Origin: Prevotellaceae bacterium
GTDB taxonomy: Bacteria > Bacteroidota > Bacteroidia > Bacteroidales > Bacteroidaceae
DNA: 64,000 nucleotides
Assembly: GCA_015256945.1 (NCBI GenBank)
Contig: JABZLB010000010.1
Span: 1-64,000 of the forward strand
Direction of reading: 5' to 3'
Position numbers and translations under genes: made by a program
In this document: positions 26,909-35,007 of the stretch, piece by piece
Position numbering within the stretch: position 1 is the stretch's first letter
Layout of the letters: each line of letters begins with the position of its first letter
Notes under the pieces: generated by a model
Seen by the model: the letters and a program-made list of their open reading frames with translations, nothing else
What the model was told of the DNA's origin: nothing
Database searches by the model: none

Positions 26909-27954
26909 GAGTATTTATTGCTATGAAGAAATTTCTTGTATTATTTTTTACATTTTTACTTGCGGTTAGTGTAAATGCGCAGGATACCCATAAACTCAAA
27001 AGTATCAGTCTTACAACAGGTGTAAGTGTGAACTTTGAGAAAAATGAGATTGACAGTGTTATCATTATTCTTAATGATGCTGGTGATACACTTGGGGTTA
27101 AAGTTTATTGTAACAGTACAAAAGGAGAAAAGGATTTCTTGTACCGTTATGTTACGAATATGACATGGTGGGATACTAATACCAATGTTAACCCAATAGA
27201 AAATATCAATAAGAATAGTGCCGACGATTTGAAAAGAAATCGTGAGGGTTGGCGTTTAGAGTTTCCTCGCTTTTATCAAGGAACCAATAAAACATTTGAG
27301 GTCACACATTCAACAGTCGATTATGGCATCACATATTCGTTGGAATGGGATGGGACTTTAAAGGCTAACCGTTGGACTTGCTATGAACTTTATGCAGAGA
27401 ATATGAAACGGAATGTTGGGCGTAGTAATGATTTTAAAGAAGATACAGCTATTCCGGCAGCTTATCGCTCAACACTTAGCGACTATCGTGGCTCTGGTTA
27501 CAGTCGGGGACACTTGTGTCCTTCGAGTGATCGCCTGTGCTCAAGAGAGCAGAATTCACAAACATTTTTCCTGTCAAATATGCAGCCACAGATTCAAGAT
27601 CACAATGGAGGAGTGTGGGCTGGCCTCGAAAATAAGGTGAGAGATTGGGCTGAACAATACGATACGCTATATGTAGTGAAGGCTGCAACTATTGATGCAG
27701 GCAATATTATGAAGTATACTTCATCAGGTCTTATTGTCCCAAAGTATTTTTATATGGCCCTCTTGGGCTATACAAAAGCCACAAATAGTTATCAGGCCGT
27801 AGGAATATGGTCACCACATGCTGGCGGTAGTACTACTGAATATATTTCTATTAAGGAATTGGAGAAGCGCACGGGAATTGACTTCTTCTGTAATTTACCT
27901 GATGAAATAGAGAAAAATGTAGAGTCGAATGTTGAGCGAGCGCGTTGGAATTAA
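26905..27954 (+). CDS. Secreted DNA/RNA non-specific endonuclease (NUC1 type)
   Basis: 349 residues from the ATG at 26905, or 343 from the ATG at 26923 (MKKFLVLFF), which gives a cleaner signal peptide ending VNAQ. The beta-beta-alpha-metal nuclease domain covers about 115-330: YSRGHLCPSSDR with catalytic His203, and SNMQPQIQDHNGGVWAGLE with probable metal ligand Asn234 (numbering from 26905). The usual DRGH reads SRGH here. Prevotella intermedia secretes related nucleases that degrade neutrophil DNA traps. There is no T9SS-type tail, so Sec export to the periplasm or surface is likely. Confidence 0.85.
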   Translation: MRVFIAMKKFLVLFFTFLLAVSVNAQDTHKLKSISLTTGVSVNFEKNEIDSVIIILNDAGDTLGVKVYCNSTKGEKDFLYRYVTNMTWWDTNTNVNPIENINKNSADDLKRNREGWRLEFPRFYQGTNKTFEVTHSTVDYGITYSLEWDGTLKANRWTCYELYAENMKRNVGRSNDFKEDTAIPAAYRSTLSDYRGSGYSRGHLCPSSDRLCSREQNSQTFFLSNMQPQIQDHNGGVWAGLENKVRDWAEQYDTLYVVKAATIDAGNIMKYTSSGLIVPKYFYMALLGYTKATNSYQAVGIWSPHAGGSTTEYISIKELEKRTGIDFFCNLPDEIEKNVESNVERARWN

Positions 27955-27991
27955 TACATGATTCCAGTGTAGCAATATTATTAGCATAAGT

Positions 27992-28038
27992 AAAAAGGAC
28001 TTTGATAATCTTTAAATTAAGATTATCAAAGTCTTTTT
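27992..28038 (+). terminator. Terminator of the nuclease operon
   Basis: A perfect 15-bp stem (27998-28012 with 28019-28033, loop TAAATT) is followed by TTTTT; an AAAAA run upstream can extend the stem. Confidence 0.85.
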
Positions 28039-28040
28039 GT

Positions 28041-28732
28041 TATGTGCAAATTTAGGTATGATAATTTTAGAATTTAGTAAAGCTCATAGCTTATTTGGTA
28101 TTTGTATATCTAATTTTTAATCGTGACAGACTTTTGGAACTATTAACCTACTAATATGTTTATTACGCTATTTTTATAAGTTTGAATGTGTTATATCGTT
28201 TGTACAGATAAAGATTATTATCATACTTCGTAAATTCTTGTATTAAGATTAATTCCTTTATATCCGATATTATATAGCTATTCGTTGTTATTCTTAAGGT
28301 TCAATACCTTGATAAGGATGTTCTTATATAAAAGATCTTAAAGTATAATTTGTTGTTAAATAATCAACAATGTTTGTATTTAATGCTGTGAGAGAGCTTA
28401 GGTATCGTCATCTTTACGTAAACAGGATTCTCTTTCTATACTGATATGATTTAAAGAGACTGCCAATATATACACTTCATAATATTTCTTCCTCGTATGG
28501 AGATGGTATAATCGTTTAACTTGTTATGGATAGAAAAGATATGGCATTAAGCTCCGGTTTATATATAATATTTAATGTAATGTGCATCTTTTGTATCTGA
28601 TGTTCATACTTTCTGAATCGATGTTTATTTTTGTTAGTGCGTATCTGATAGGTAGTTGTAGATGATATAGTCTAGATAAAAAGGAGTAGATTAAGGTTTT
28701 ATTTTATTTGGTGATACCTGAACGAAAAATAA
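28041..28732. other. Gene-free AT-rich stretch
   Basis: About 690 bp between two terminators with no credible ORF on either strand, no recognised RNA and no clear repeat period. One short TTGTTG...CAACAA hairpin occurs near 28351-28371. It may be the remains of a decayed gene; nothing is claimed. Confidence 0.4.
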
Positions 28733-28768
28733 AACTTGCGAAGCAACACATCTGTTACTTCGCAAGTT
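28733..28768 (-). terminator. Terminator of the OmpA-family gene
   Basis: AACTTGCGAAG (28733-28743) pairs perfectly with CTTCGCAAGTT (28758-28768), followed on the minus strand by TTTTATTTTTC. Confidence 0.85.
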
Positions 28769-28820
28769 ATAAAATATTTTAGATTGGATAAGTTAAATGC
28801 TTAAAGCATTTATCCCCAAT

Positions 28821-29909
28821 TTATTTTACGTAAACTACAGCCAAACGGTTAGAGGTTACACCCTTAACACCTTCGCCAGTAGATTTGTCAACAATAACAC
28901 CGCGACCTTTGAGGTATTTTGCAACAACATCAGCACGAGCCTGTGACAGACGATCGTTCAAAACCTTAGGACCTTCAGGAGATGCACTACCTACAATCTC
29001 AACATGGCTACCAGCTGCGATATTGTCGAGACTCTTCTTATTAGCTGCAGTAAGAATTGACTTACCCTGTTGGAATGTTACGAAGTACAGATTCTCACAG
29101 CTAATAGATTTTTGCTCAGTTTTCTCAACAGGAACTTCCTTAACAACTTCAACTTCCTTAATAACTTCCTTAGGTTTAGCTGCTAACTGACTGCGAAGAT
29201 CATTAATCTGAGCGTTCAGGTCATCAACACTAATCTTCTTGAAGTTGTGTGTGCCATTGCTTGTGAGGAACTTGTAGTTCAAACCAAGGAAGAGACCAAC
29301 CTGAGCAGCACGACGATCAAAGTGGATTGCATCAATAGGACCATTAGTCAGGTTCCAGTAAACGGCTGGTTCAACATACAGTTGCCATGCTTTTTTTGCA
29401 CCTAAATTCCATGCAAAGTCAAGGCTTGTCTTTGCTGTCAATTCATCGTCATCACCTACGTTAGGAGTCATTCTCAGGAACTTATCACCATAAAGATAAC
29501 TGTAACCGATACCTGTCTCAGCAATTACTTCGAATGTTTTGTCTTCATTGTAACCGAGGAAAAGGTTTGTAAGATTAATGGTTCCGTTAAGACCAATGTT
29601 CATAATCTTTGCAAAAGTCTTTGCATGGAGGAAAGTCTTGTGCTCTGTGTCAACGCAGAAACCGTTGTCACCAAAACCTACTAAACCTTCAATGTTTGCA
29701 CCAAAGACGGGAGAGAAGTTTTTACCGAGCTTGATGCCAGCTGTAGGATTGAGAGGGAATACGTGGTCAAAGGTCATAGGAGTAGTAACACCCCCCTTAA
29801 CGCCTAAGTACCAGTTGTCAAGGAATTTTGCCTTTTGAAGACCTTCTTGCGCACTTGCGCCGTTGATGCCAGCGGCAAACAACGTGATAGCTAATAAAAG
29901 CTTTTTCAT
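28821..29909 (-). CDS. OmpA-family outer-membrane protein
   Basis: 362 residues from the ATG at 29909 (MKKLLLAITLFAAG; a start five codons earlier is possible). Signal peptide (about 1-21), an eight-strand-type barrel (about 30-220), a charged linker repeating KEV/EVV units (about 240-265) and a C-terminal OmpA domain (about 270-362, FQQGKSILTAANKKSLDNIA, VGSASPEGPKVLNDRLSQARADVVAKYL) that should bind peptidoglycan. Probably abundant, given the consensus promoter and strong terminator. Confidence 0.88.
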   Translation of the reverse strand: MKKLLLAITLFAAGINGASAQEGLQKAKFLDNWYLGVKGGVTTPMTFDHVFPLNPTAGIKLGKNFSPVFGANIEGLVGFGDNGFCVDTEHKTFLHAKTFAKIMNIGLNGTINLTNLFLGYNEDKTFEVIAETGIGYSYLYGDKFLRMTPNVGDDDELTAKTSLDFAWNLGAKKAWQLYVEPAVYWNLTNGPIDAIHFDRRAAQVGLFLGLNYKFLTSNGTHNFKKISVDDLNAQINDLRSQLAAKPKEVIKEVEVVKEVPVEKTEQKSISCENLYFVTFQQGKSILTAANKKSLDNIAAGSHVEIVGSASPEGPKVLNDRLSQARADVVAKYLKGRGVIVDKSTGEGVKGVTSNRLAVVYVK

Positions 29910-29974
29910 AATCTGTATTATCAAAATGTTATAAAAAAATAATATCGAATCGCTAATTGAAACTTTTACGACTG

Positions 29975-30005
29975 CAAAATTAAGTTGTTTTTTTAAACAA
30001 ACAAA
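29975..30005 (-). promoter_or_regulatory. Promoter of the OmpA-family gene
   Basis: On the minus strand: TTTG (30002-30005), a 19-bp gap and TAATTTTG (29975-29982). Confidence 0.7.
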
Positions 30006-30085
30006 TTTTTTTATGGAAATATCACATAAATTATGCTATTAAGTTTGTTTTCTTGATTTTAAATAACAATTTCAAATAAATATGC

Positions 30086-30093
30086 TATCTTTG
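30086..30093 (+). promoter_or_regulatory. -7 box of the fcl-gmd operon
   Basis: TATCTTTG, 84 bp before the fcl start. The matching upstream element is poor. Confidence 0.5.
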
Positions 30094-30176
30094 TACCCGA
30101 TATAAACTTGTTTTTGCAGTGTCTTTAAAGTAAAAGAAGCCATTCTTTTTTAAAAGATGAAAATAAAAAGCATCAT

Positions 30177-31385
30177 ATGTTAGAAAAAGATAGTAAAATT
30201 TTTGTGGCAGGCCATCATGGCCTCGTTGGTTCGGCTATTTGGAATAATCTTAAAAACAGGGGCTATAAGAATTTGATTGGTCGCTCACATGCCGAACTTG
30301 ATTTAACGAATCAACTTGCGGTTAAACAATTTTTTGATATAGAACAGCCAGATGCTGTAATATTGGCTGCTGCTTTCGTAGGTGGAATTATGGCTAATTC
30401 GCTGTATAGAGCCGACTTTATCATGCAAAACATGAAAATGCAATGTAATGTTATCGAGCAGAGCTACCTTCATAAGGTTAAGAAATTGCTTTTTTTGGGG
30501 TCTACTTGCATATATCCAAAGAATGCTCCTCAGCCGATGAAGGAGGATGCTTTGCTGACTTCCCCGTTGGAATATACCAATGAGGAGTATGCTATTGCAA
30601 AAATAGCGGGTCTGAAAATGTGTGAGAGTTACAATCTTCAATATGGTACAAACTATATTGCAGTGATGCCTACGAACTTGTATGGGCCAAATGATAACTT
30701 TCATCTTGAAAATAGTCATGTCCTCCCGGCTATGATGCGTAAGGTTTATTTAGCAAAACTTATTCATGATAATAATTGGGAAGCTATTCGGATAGATATG
30801 GATAAACGTCCCATTAATCCAACTTCAAAATTAGCTGCACAAATAGGAGAAGGGAATGTAGACGGCAAAGAATCGAAAGAAAGAATTCTACAAGCACTTG
30901 CTTTTTACGGTATTGAAGATAATAAGGTTCTGTTATGGGGAGATGGTTCTCCGCTTCGTGAGTTCCTTTGGTCGGAGGATATGGCCGACGCTTCGGTCTA
31001 TTTATTGCTGAATGTCGATTTTAAGGATATTATAGGCGTTGATAAATATTCTTCCGTATTTTATGGAGTTAAGACTGACGGTGAGGTAAATCGTAATAAT
31101 TCAGAAGGGCGGGGTGGTGCAATTCCAAGTTTAGGAGAAATCAGGAATTGCCATATTAATATTGGAACAGGAAAGGAACTTACTATAAAATCTTTGGCTG
31201 AGTTGGTTGTGAAAACCGTAGGCTTTGAAGGAGAACTATGTTGGGATACAACGAAGCCGAACGGAACTCCTCGTAAGCTTATTGACGTGAGCAAACTTCA
31301 CAGATTAGGATGGCAACACAAAATTGAAATAGAAGAAGGTGTTGAAAAGCTTTATGAGTGGTATCGCAATTCATTAAAACAATAA
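30177..31385 (+). CDS. fcl: GDP-L-fucose synthase
   Basis: 402 residues, a short-chain dehydrogenase/epimerase converting GDP-4-keto-6-deoxymannose to GDP-L-fucose with NADPH. The dinucleotide motif GHHGLVGS is at 12-19. The catalytic residues Ser109, Cys111, Tyr138, Lys142 and His181 are spaced exactly as in E. coli Fcl (offset of two). It is about 80 residues longer than the E. coli enzyme because of an insertion near 195-300 (KRPINPTSKLAAQIGEGNV and KYSSVFYGVKTDGEV), typical of Bacteroidetes. Gmd follows after 26 bp, so the operon order is reversed relative to E. coli. Confidence 0.93.
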   Translation: MLEKDSKIFVAGHHGLVGSAIWNNLKNRGYKNLIGRSHAELDLTNQLAVKQFFDIEQPDAVILAAAFVGGIMANSLYRADFIMQNMKMQCNVIEQSYLHKVKKLLFLGSTCIYPKNAPQPMKEDALLTSPLEYTNEEYAIAKIAGLKMCESYNLQYGTNYIAVMPTNLYGPNDNFHLENSHVLPAMMRKVYLAKLIHDNNWEAIRIDMDKRPINPTSKLAAQIGEGNVDGKESKERILQALAFYGIEDNKVLLWGDGSPLREFLWSEDMADASVYLLLNVDFKDIIGVDKYSSVFYGVKTDGEVNRNNSEGRGGAIPSLGEIRNCHINIGTGKELTIKSLAELVVKTVGFEGELCWDTTKPNGTPRKLIDVSKLHRLGWQHKIEIEEGVEKLYEWYRNSLKQ

Positions 31386-31411
31386 TTTAAAACATTACTT
31401 TATATAATATT

Positions 31412-32503
31412 ATGGATAAAGTAGCATTAATCACAGGTATTACGGGCCAGGATGGCAGCTATTTGGCAGAGTTCTTATTAGATAAAGGATATGATGTACA
31501 CGGTATTATTCGCCGTTCATCAGTCGATTATCGTGAGCGAATTGCACATATTGAAGGCCGCCCCAAATTCCATCTTCATTATGGCGACCTTGGCGACTCC
31601 ATGTCAATACTAAATGTTGTTAGTAAAGTTAGGCCGACCGAGATTTACAATCTTGCAGCGCAGAGCCATGTGCAGGTAAGTTTTGATTCACCAGAATTTA
31701 CGGCAGATGTCGATGCAGTTGGTGTATTGCGCATTCTTGAAGCAGTTAGAGTGTGTGGCTTAACAGAAACCTGCCGCATTTATCAGGCTTCAACCTCTGA
31801 GCTTTATGGACGTGTAGAAGAAGTTCCACAGAATGAAAACACGCCATTCCATCCTTACAGCCCCTATGCCGTAGCCAAACAGTATGGGTTCTGGATAGTG
31901 AAAGAATATCGTGATGCCTATAATATGTTTGCATGTAATGGTATTCTTTTCAACCACGAAAGCGAGCGGAGAGGTGAGACTTTCGTCACACGTAAGATTA
32001 CTCTTGCCGCTGCACGTATTAAGCAGGGTACGCAGGAAAAGCTTTATTTAGGAAATCTTTCCAGTCTTCGCGACTGGGGTTATGCCCGCGATTATGTGGA
32101 ATGTATGTGGCTTATCCTGCAAAACAAGCGGCCTGATGACTTCGTAATAGCCACGGGCAAACAACATTCTGTACGCGAGTTTGCCACTTTAGCGTTCCAT
32201 TATGTAGGTATTGAACTACGTTGGGAAGGTGAAGGTGCCGACGAAAAGGGTATTGATAAGGCAACAGGACGTGTACTTGTAGAAGTAAGTCCAGACTTTT
32301 ACCGTCCAACCGACGTCGTAAATCTTTGGGGCGATCCAGCAAAAGCCAAAGCCGAGCTGGGCTGGAATCCTAATTCAACAAGCTTTGAAGAGTTAGTAAA
32401 ATTAATGGTTGATTCAGATATGAAGAAGGTTGCAGCCGACGATGCCGCCGCAAAGGTACGGGTAAACCTTGAAGAATATCTTGAAAAAGGTATAGTAAAG
32501 TAG
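31412..32503 (+). CDS. gmd: GDP-mannose 4,6-dehydratase
   Basis: 363 residues. It has the NADP motif TGITGQDGSY (8-17), catalytic Thr128 and Glu130 (STSELYG) and YxxxK at Tyr152-Lys156, as in E. coli Gmd. It makes GDP-4-keto-6-deoxymannose, the substrate of the upstream Fcl. Together they provide GDP-fucose for capsule, O-antigen or protein fucosylation. A terminator follows. Confidence 0.95.
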   Translation: MDKVALITGITGQDGSYLAEFLLDKGYDVHGIIRRSSVDYRERIAHIEGRPKFHLHYGDLGDSMSILNVVSKVRPTEIYNLAAQSHVQVSFDSPEFTADVDAVGVLRILEAVRVCGLTETCRIYQASTSELYGRVEEVPQNENTPFHPYSPYAVAKQYGFWIVKEYRDAYNMFACNGILFNHESERRGETFVTRKITLAAARIKQGTQEKLYLGNLSSLRDWGYARDYVECMWLILQNKRPDDFVIATGKQHSVREFATLAFHYVGIELRWEGEGADEKGIDKATGRVLVEVSPDFYRPTDVVNLWGDPAKAKAELGWNPNSTSFEELVKLMVDSDMKKVAADDAAAKVRVNLEEYLEKGIVK

Positions 32504-32577
32504 TGTTATTTAGGGAGTTATCCGGTTCCTTTATTTCAGAAAGACAAACAAGATATAGTCTTTATATATAAAGGTAT

Positions 32578-32615
32578 ATACGCTTTCCCCCAACAGGGAA
32601 AGCGTATTCTTTTTT
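32578..32615. terminator. Terminator after gmd, probably bidirectional
   Basis: ATACGCTTTCCC (32578-32589) pairs perfectly with GGGAAAGCGTAT (32596-32607), followed by TCTTTTTTAT. It lies 6 bp past the convergent HD-protein stop. Confidence 0.9.
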
Positions 32616-33240
32616 ATAACTGGTCGAGATCTTCAGCTGTTGTTTCCATAATAGCTGCCGCGAGACTGTCTGCGCTCTGAATAATACTGCATAAAGGATA
32701 TTTCTGGCGGGCCGTATCGTAGTTGCGCTGATCCTCATACGAGTTCATGTTTATTCCCCATGCTCCCATGTGCCATCTTATCGCAAGCATCTCATCATCA
32801 TGTAGTTCCAGTCCGCTACAAAGCAACATGATGACTGATTTCTCCCCATGCCCCATAGGAAAATCTTTGTATGATACCATGTAACCTTCTGAGTCTTCCC
32901 ACTGTCCCAGCTTGTTCTTTCGCTTTTTTACCGTACGTTTGTAAATATCGGTTTTGCATACGTCATGTAAAAGTGTTGCAATGATAACGCTTTCACGTTT
33001 TACATTATTTACTCCCGAGGGGTCGAGAGTTTTCAATCCCTCCCAAATCATTAGTCCTGCCTTGCATACATTAAGACTGTGTTGGCAAAGTCCGCCTTGT
33101 ATATTCAGGTGATGGCCCGATGAAGCAGGGGCTTCGAAGAATCCGTCTTTTTCGAGATCTTCTATAACATATTCTATTCCTTCACGTCCTGTTGAGCGTA
33201 ATAGTGCTTCAAATTCCTGTTGATTCTTTTTGGTATCCAT
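32614..33240 (-). CDS. HD-domain phosphohydrolase
   Basis: 208 residues. The HD signature is present: His54 in CQHSLNV, then His92-Asp93 in LLHDVCK, with further His/Asp residues downstream (MGHGEKSVIML). HD proteins hydrolyse phosphate esters of nucleotides or cyclic nucleotides; the substrate is not clear. It starts next to a TATCTTTG box and ends in the gmd terminator. Confidence 0.8.
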   Translation of the reverse strand: MDTKKNQQEFEALLRSTGREGIEYVIEDLEKDGFFEAPASSGHHLNIQGGLCQHSLNVCKAGLMIWEGLKTLDPSGVNNVKRESVIIATLLHDVCKTDIYKRTVKKRKNKLGQWEDSEGYMVSYKDFPMGHGEKSVIMLLCSGLELHDDEMLAIRWHMGAWGINMNSYEDQRNYDTARQKYPLCSIIQSADSLAAAIMETTAEDLDQL

Positions 33241-33268
33241 ATTTAATATTATGGTTCTGTTTTGTTTG

Positions 33269-33276
33269 CAAAGATA
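33269..33276 (-). promoter_or_regulatory. -7 box of the HD-protein gene
   Basis: TATCTTTG on the minus strand, 29 bp before the start codon. Confidence 0.5.
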
Positions 33277-33351
33277 CTTATTGCAATGTTAATCTGCCCT
33301 AATAGGTTAAAACTTTTTTCCTATATATAGTTTTCATTCAATATTATTTCG

Positions 33352-33359
33352 TAATTTTG
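33352..33359 (+). promoter_or_regulatory. -7 box of the rplU-rpmA operon
   Basis: TAATTTTG, with a leader of about 80 nt that contains the small hairpin CCGC-CTT-GCGG (33409-33419). The leader may carry autoregulation by L21; this is inference only. Confidence 0.55.
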
Positions 33360-33443
33360 CACGCGATATAGTCCGTTGAGGCTCGTATAAGTGGTGATAA
33401 CAGGTCATCCGCCTTGCGGAAAAACAGTTTATTAGTTAATAAA

Positions 33444-33761
33444 ATGTACGCAATCGTAGAAATTAACGGTCAGCAGTTTAAGGCAGAAGCTGGTAAGAAG
33501 CTTTTTGTTCATCACATGAAAGATGTTGAAGCTGGTGCGACCGTTGAATTTGAAAAGGTTCTGCTTGTTGACAAAGAAGGAGCAGTAACCGTTGGTGCAC
33601 CCGTCGTAAATGGTGCAAAAGTAGTAGCAGAAGTGGTGAAACCGCTCGTTAAAGGCGACAAGGTTGTTGTCTTTAAAATGAAGCGACGTAAGGATTACCG
33701 TGTAAAAAACGGTCATCGTGCACAGTTCACCGAGATTGAAGTTAAATCAGTTAACGCTTAA
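33444..33761 (+). CDS. rplU: 50S ribosomal protein L21
   Basis: 105 residues, normal length. It starts MYAIVEINGQQFKAEAGKKLFV and contains the conserved FKMKRRKDYRVKNGHRAQFTEI that binds 23S rRNA. The ATG at 33444 matches the family start; the frame extends ten codons further upstream but without support. rpmA follows after 17 bp with an AGGAGG site between. Confidence 0.97.
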   Translation: MYAIVEINGQQFKAEAGKKLFVHHMKDVEAGATVEFEKVLLVDKEGAVTVGAPVVNGAKVVAEVVKPLVKGDKVVVFKMKRRKDYRVKNGHRAQFTEIEVKSVNA

Positions 33762-33778
33762 AACAAGGAGGTAATCAA

Positions 33779-34069
33779 ATGGCTCACAAGAAAGGACAAA
33801 CCAGTTCAAGAAACGGACGTGAATCAGCATCCCAGCGTTTAGGTGTAAAGATTTGGGGCGGTCAGAAGATTATTGCTGGCAATATCATTGTTCGTCAACG
33901 TGGTAACAAGCATTTCCCAGGCGAGAATGTTGCTCAGGGTAAGGACGATACCTTATATGCTCTTGCAGATGGTGTTGTCTACTTCCACAAGGGAGCTCGT
34001 AACAAGAGCACTGTATCTGTGCTGTCACCAGAAGCTTACGCCGAAAAGACTAAAAAGGCTGAGGCATAG
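33779..34069 (+). CDS. rpmA: 50S ribosomal protein L27
   Basis: 96 residues beginning MAHKKGQTSSRNGRESASQRLGVK, the flexible N-terminal arm that reaches the peptidyl-transferase centre, with no cleavable leader. The conserved body RQRGNKHFPGENVAQGKDDTLYALADG follows. Second gene of the rplU operon. Confidence 0.97.
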   Translation: MAHKKGQTSSRNGRESASQRLGVKIWGGQKIIAGNIIVRQRGNKHFPGENVAQGKDDTLYALADGVVYFHKGARNKSTVSVLSPEAYAEKTKKAEA

Positions 34070-34104
34070 CAAATAACAAAAAAACTTATTCCAAACAAAC
34101 ATAG

Positions 34105-34134
34105 AAGCCTGTTCCCTGCATAGGGAGCAGGCTT
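34105..34134 (+). terminator. Terminator of rplU-rpmA
   Basis: AAGCCTGTTCCCT (34105-34117) pairs with AGGGAGCAGGCTT (34122-34134) with one mismatch. The T-run is short. Confidence 0.65.
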
Positions 34135-34145
34135 TCTACGTTATG

Positions 34146-34243
34146 GTAATACCCTGCATCCTATGTTTTATCCTATGTACAGGATAACGTTAAATAATAC
34201 GTTAAGCGAAAGTAATACCTTGCATTCTATGTTTTATTCTGTG
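34146..34243. repeat. Direct repeat, two 32-bp copies 66 bp apart
   Basis: Copy 1 at 34146-34177 and copy 2 at 34212-34243 both read GTAATACC.TGCAT.CTATG followed by TTTTAT.CT.TG, with a few transitions. The offset is exactly 66 bp (3 x 22). It fills most of the 34070-34449 gap with the terminator and the next promoter. Confidence 0.6.
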
Positions 34244-34418
34244 CGCCGGGTGTTTTTATGTGGTATAGGCAGGCTTGTAATAGTAGCACCCTGTCATTAT
34301 AATTCTCTGTATTAATTAAACTTTCCAGTTTGTCTTTACAATGTAAATTTGAAAGCATTTCTATGATTAATATATAGTTTTTTACAGGTTTGTCTATTAT
34401 TTTCTTATATATTATCAT

Positions 34419-34426
34419 TATCTTTG
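34419..34426 (+). promoter_or_regulatory. -7 box of the flavin-protein gene
   Basis: TATCTTTG, 24 bp before the ATG at 34450. A transcript from here excludes the longer frame that begins at 34390. Confidence 0.5.
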
Positions 34427-34449
34427 CTTTATATAAAAGCTTACAAACA

Positions 34450-34953
34450 ATGGAAATGAAGAATATTAATGCCAGTGTAAGGCGACAGGACAGGCTGTTA
34501 GATGACGAGCGTGCCATCGAACTTCTGCGCGAAAGTGAATATGGAGTACTTAGTATGGTGTCGGAAGGTGAGGGCTATGGCATCCCTGTCAACTATGTAT
34601 GGGATGGTAAAAACAGCATCTTTATTCATTGTGCACCTGAAGGCCGCAAGCTGAAGGCTATCCGGGAAAATCCCAATGTGTCACTTTGTATTATAGGAAA
34701 CGTCCATCTTTTGCCAAAGAACTTCACTACTGAATATGAGAGTGCCATCTTCTTTGGTAAGGCACGGATAGATTTAACTGATGATGAGAAAATGGATGCG
34801 TTGCACCTTCTTATTGATAAACTTTCACCCGAGTTTAAGGAACTTGGCGATATTTATGCGCACAAGAGCTTTCATCGGGTTGAAATTATTCGCGTAGACC
34901 TTACCACTTTCAGTGGAAAGCGAAAGAAACTCAAGAAAGCTCCTGTTTACTAA
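34450..34953 (+). CDS. Pyridoxamine 5'-phosphate oxidase-like flavin protein (NimA-related)
   Basis: 167 residues from the ATG at 34450. The split-barrel flavin-binding fold is indicated by LLRESEYGVLSMVSEGEGYGIPVNYVWDGKNSIFIHCAPEGRKLKAIRENPNVSLCI and FHRVEIIRVDLTTFSGK near the end. Such proteins bind FMN or related cofactors. In Bacteroides some (Nim) reduce nitroimidazoles, but ordinary housekeeping versions are widespread, so no resistance is claimed. The longer open frame starting at 34390 is rejected because the promoter overlaps it. Confidence 0.8.
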   Translation: MEMKNINASVRRQDRLLDDERAIELLRESEYGVLSMVSEGEGYGIPVNYVWDGKNSIFIHCAPEGRKLKAIRENPNVSLCIIGNVHLLPKNFTTEYESAIFFGKARIDLTDDEKMDALHLLIDKLSPEFKELGDIYAHKSFHRVEIIRVDLTTFSGKRKKLKKAPVY

Positions 34954-35007
34954 ACGGGGCTTTCTACTTCTCAATATGATGCCTTAACCTTTTTATTCAA
35001 TGCTTAT

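Noticed and set aside
34390..34449. A 20-codon hydrophobic N-terminal extension of the flavin protein
   Set aside because: The TATCTTTG promoter box at 34419-34426 lies inside it, so the extension would not be transcribed. The family start matches the ATG at 34450.
34450..34953. Nitroimidazole resistance gene (nim)
   Set aside because: Only the broad flavin-binding fold is visible. Housekeeping relatives are common, so a resistance role is not supported.
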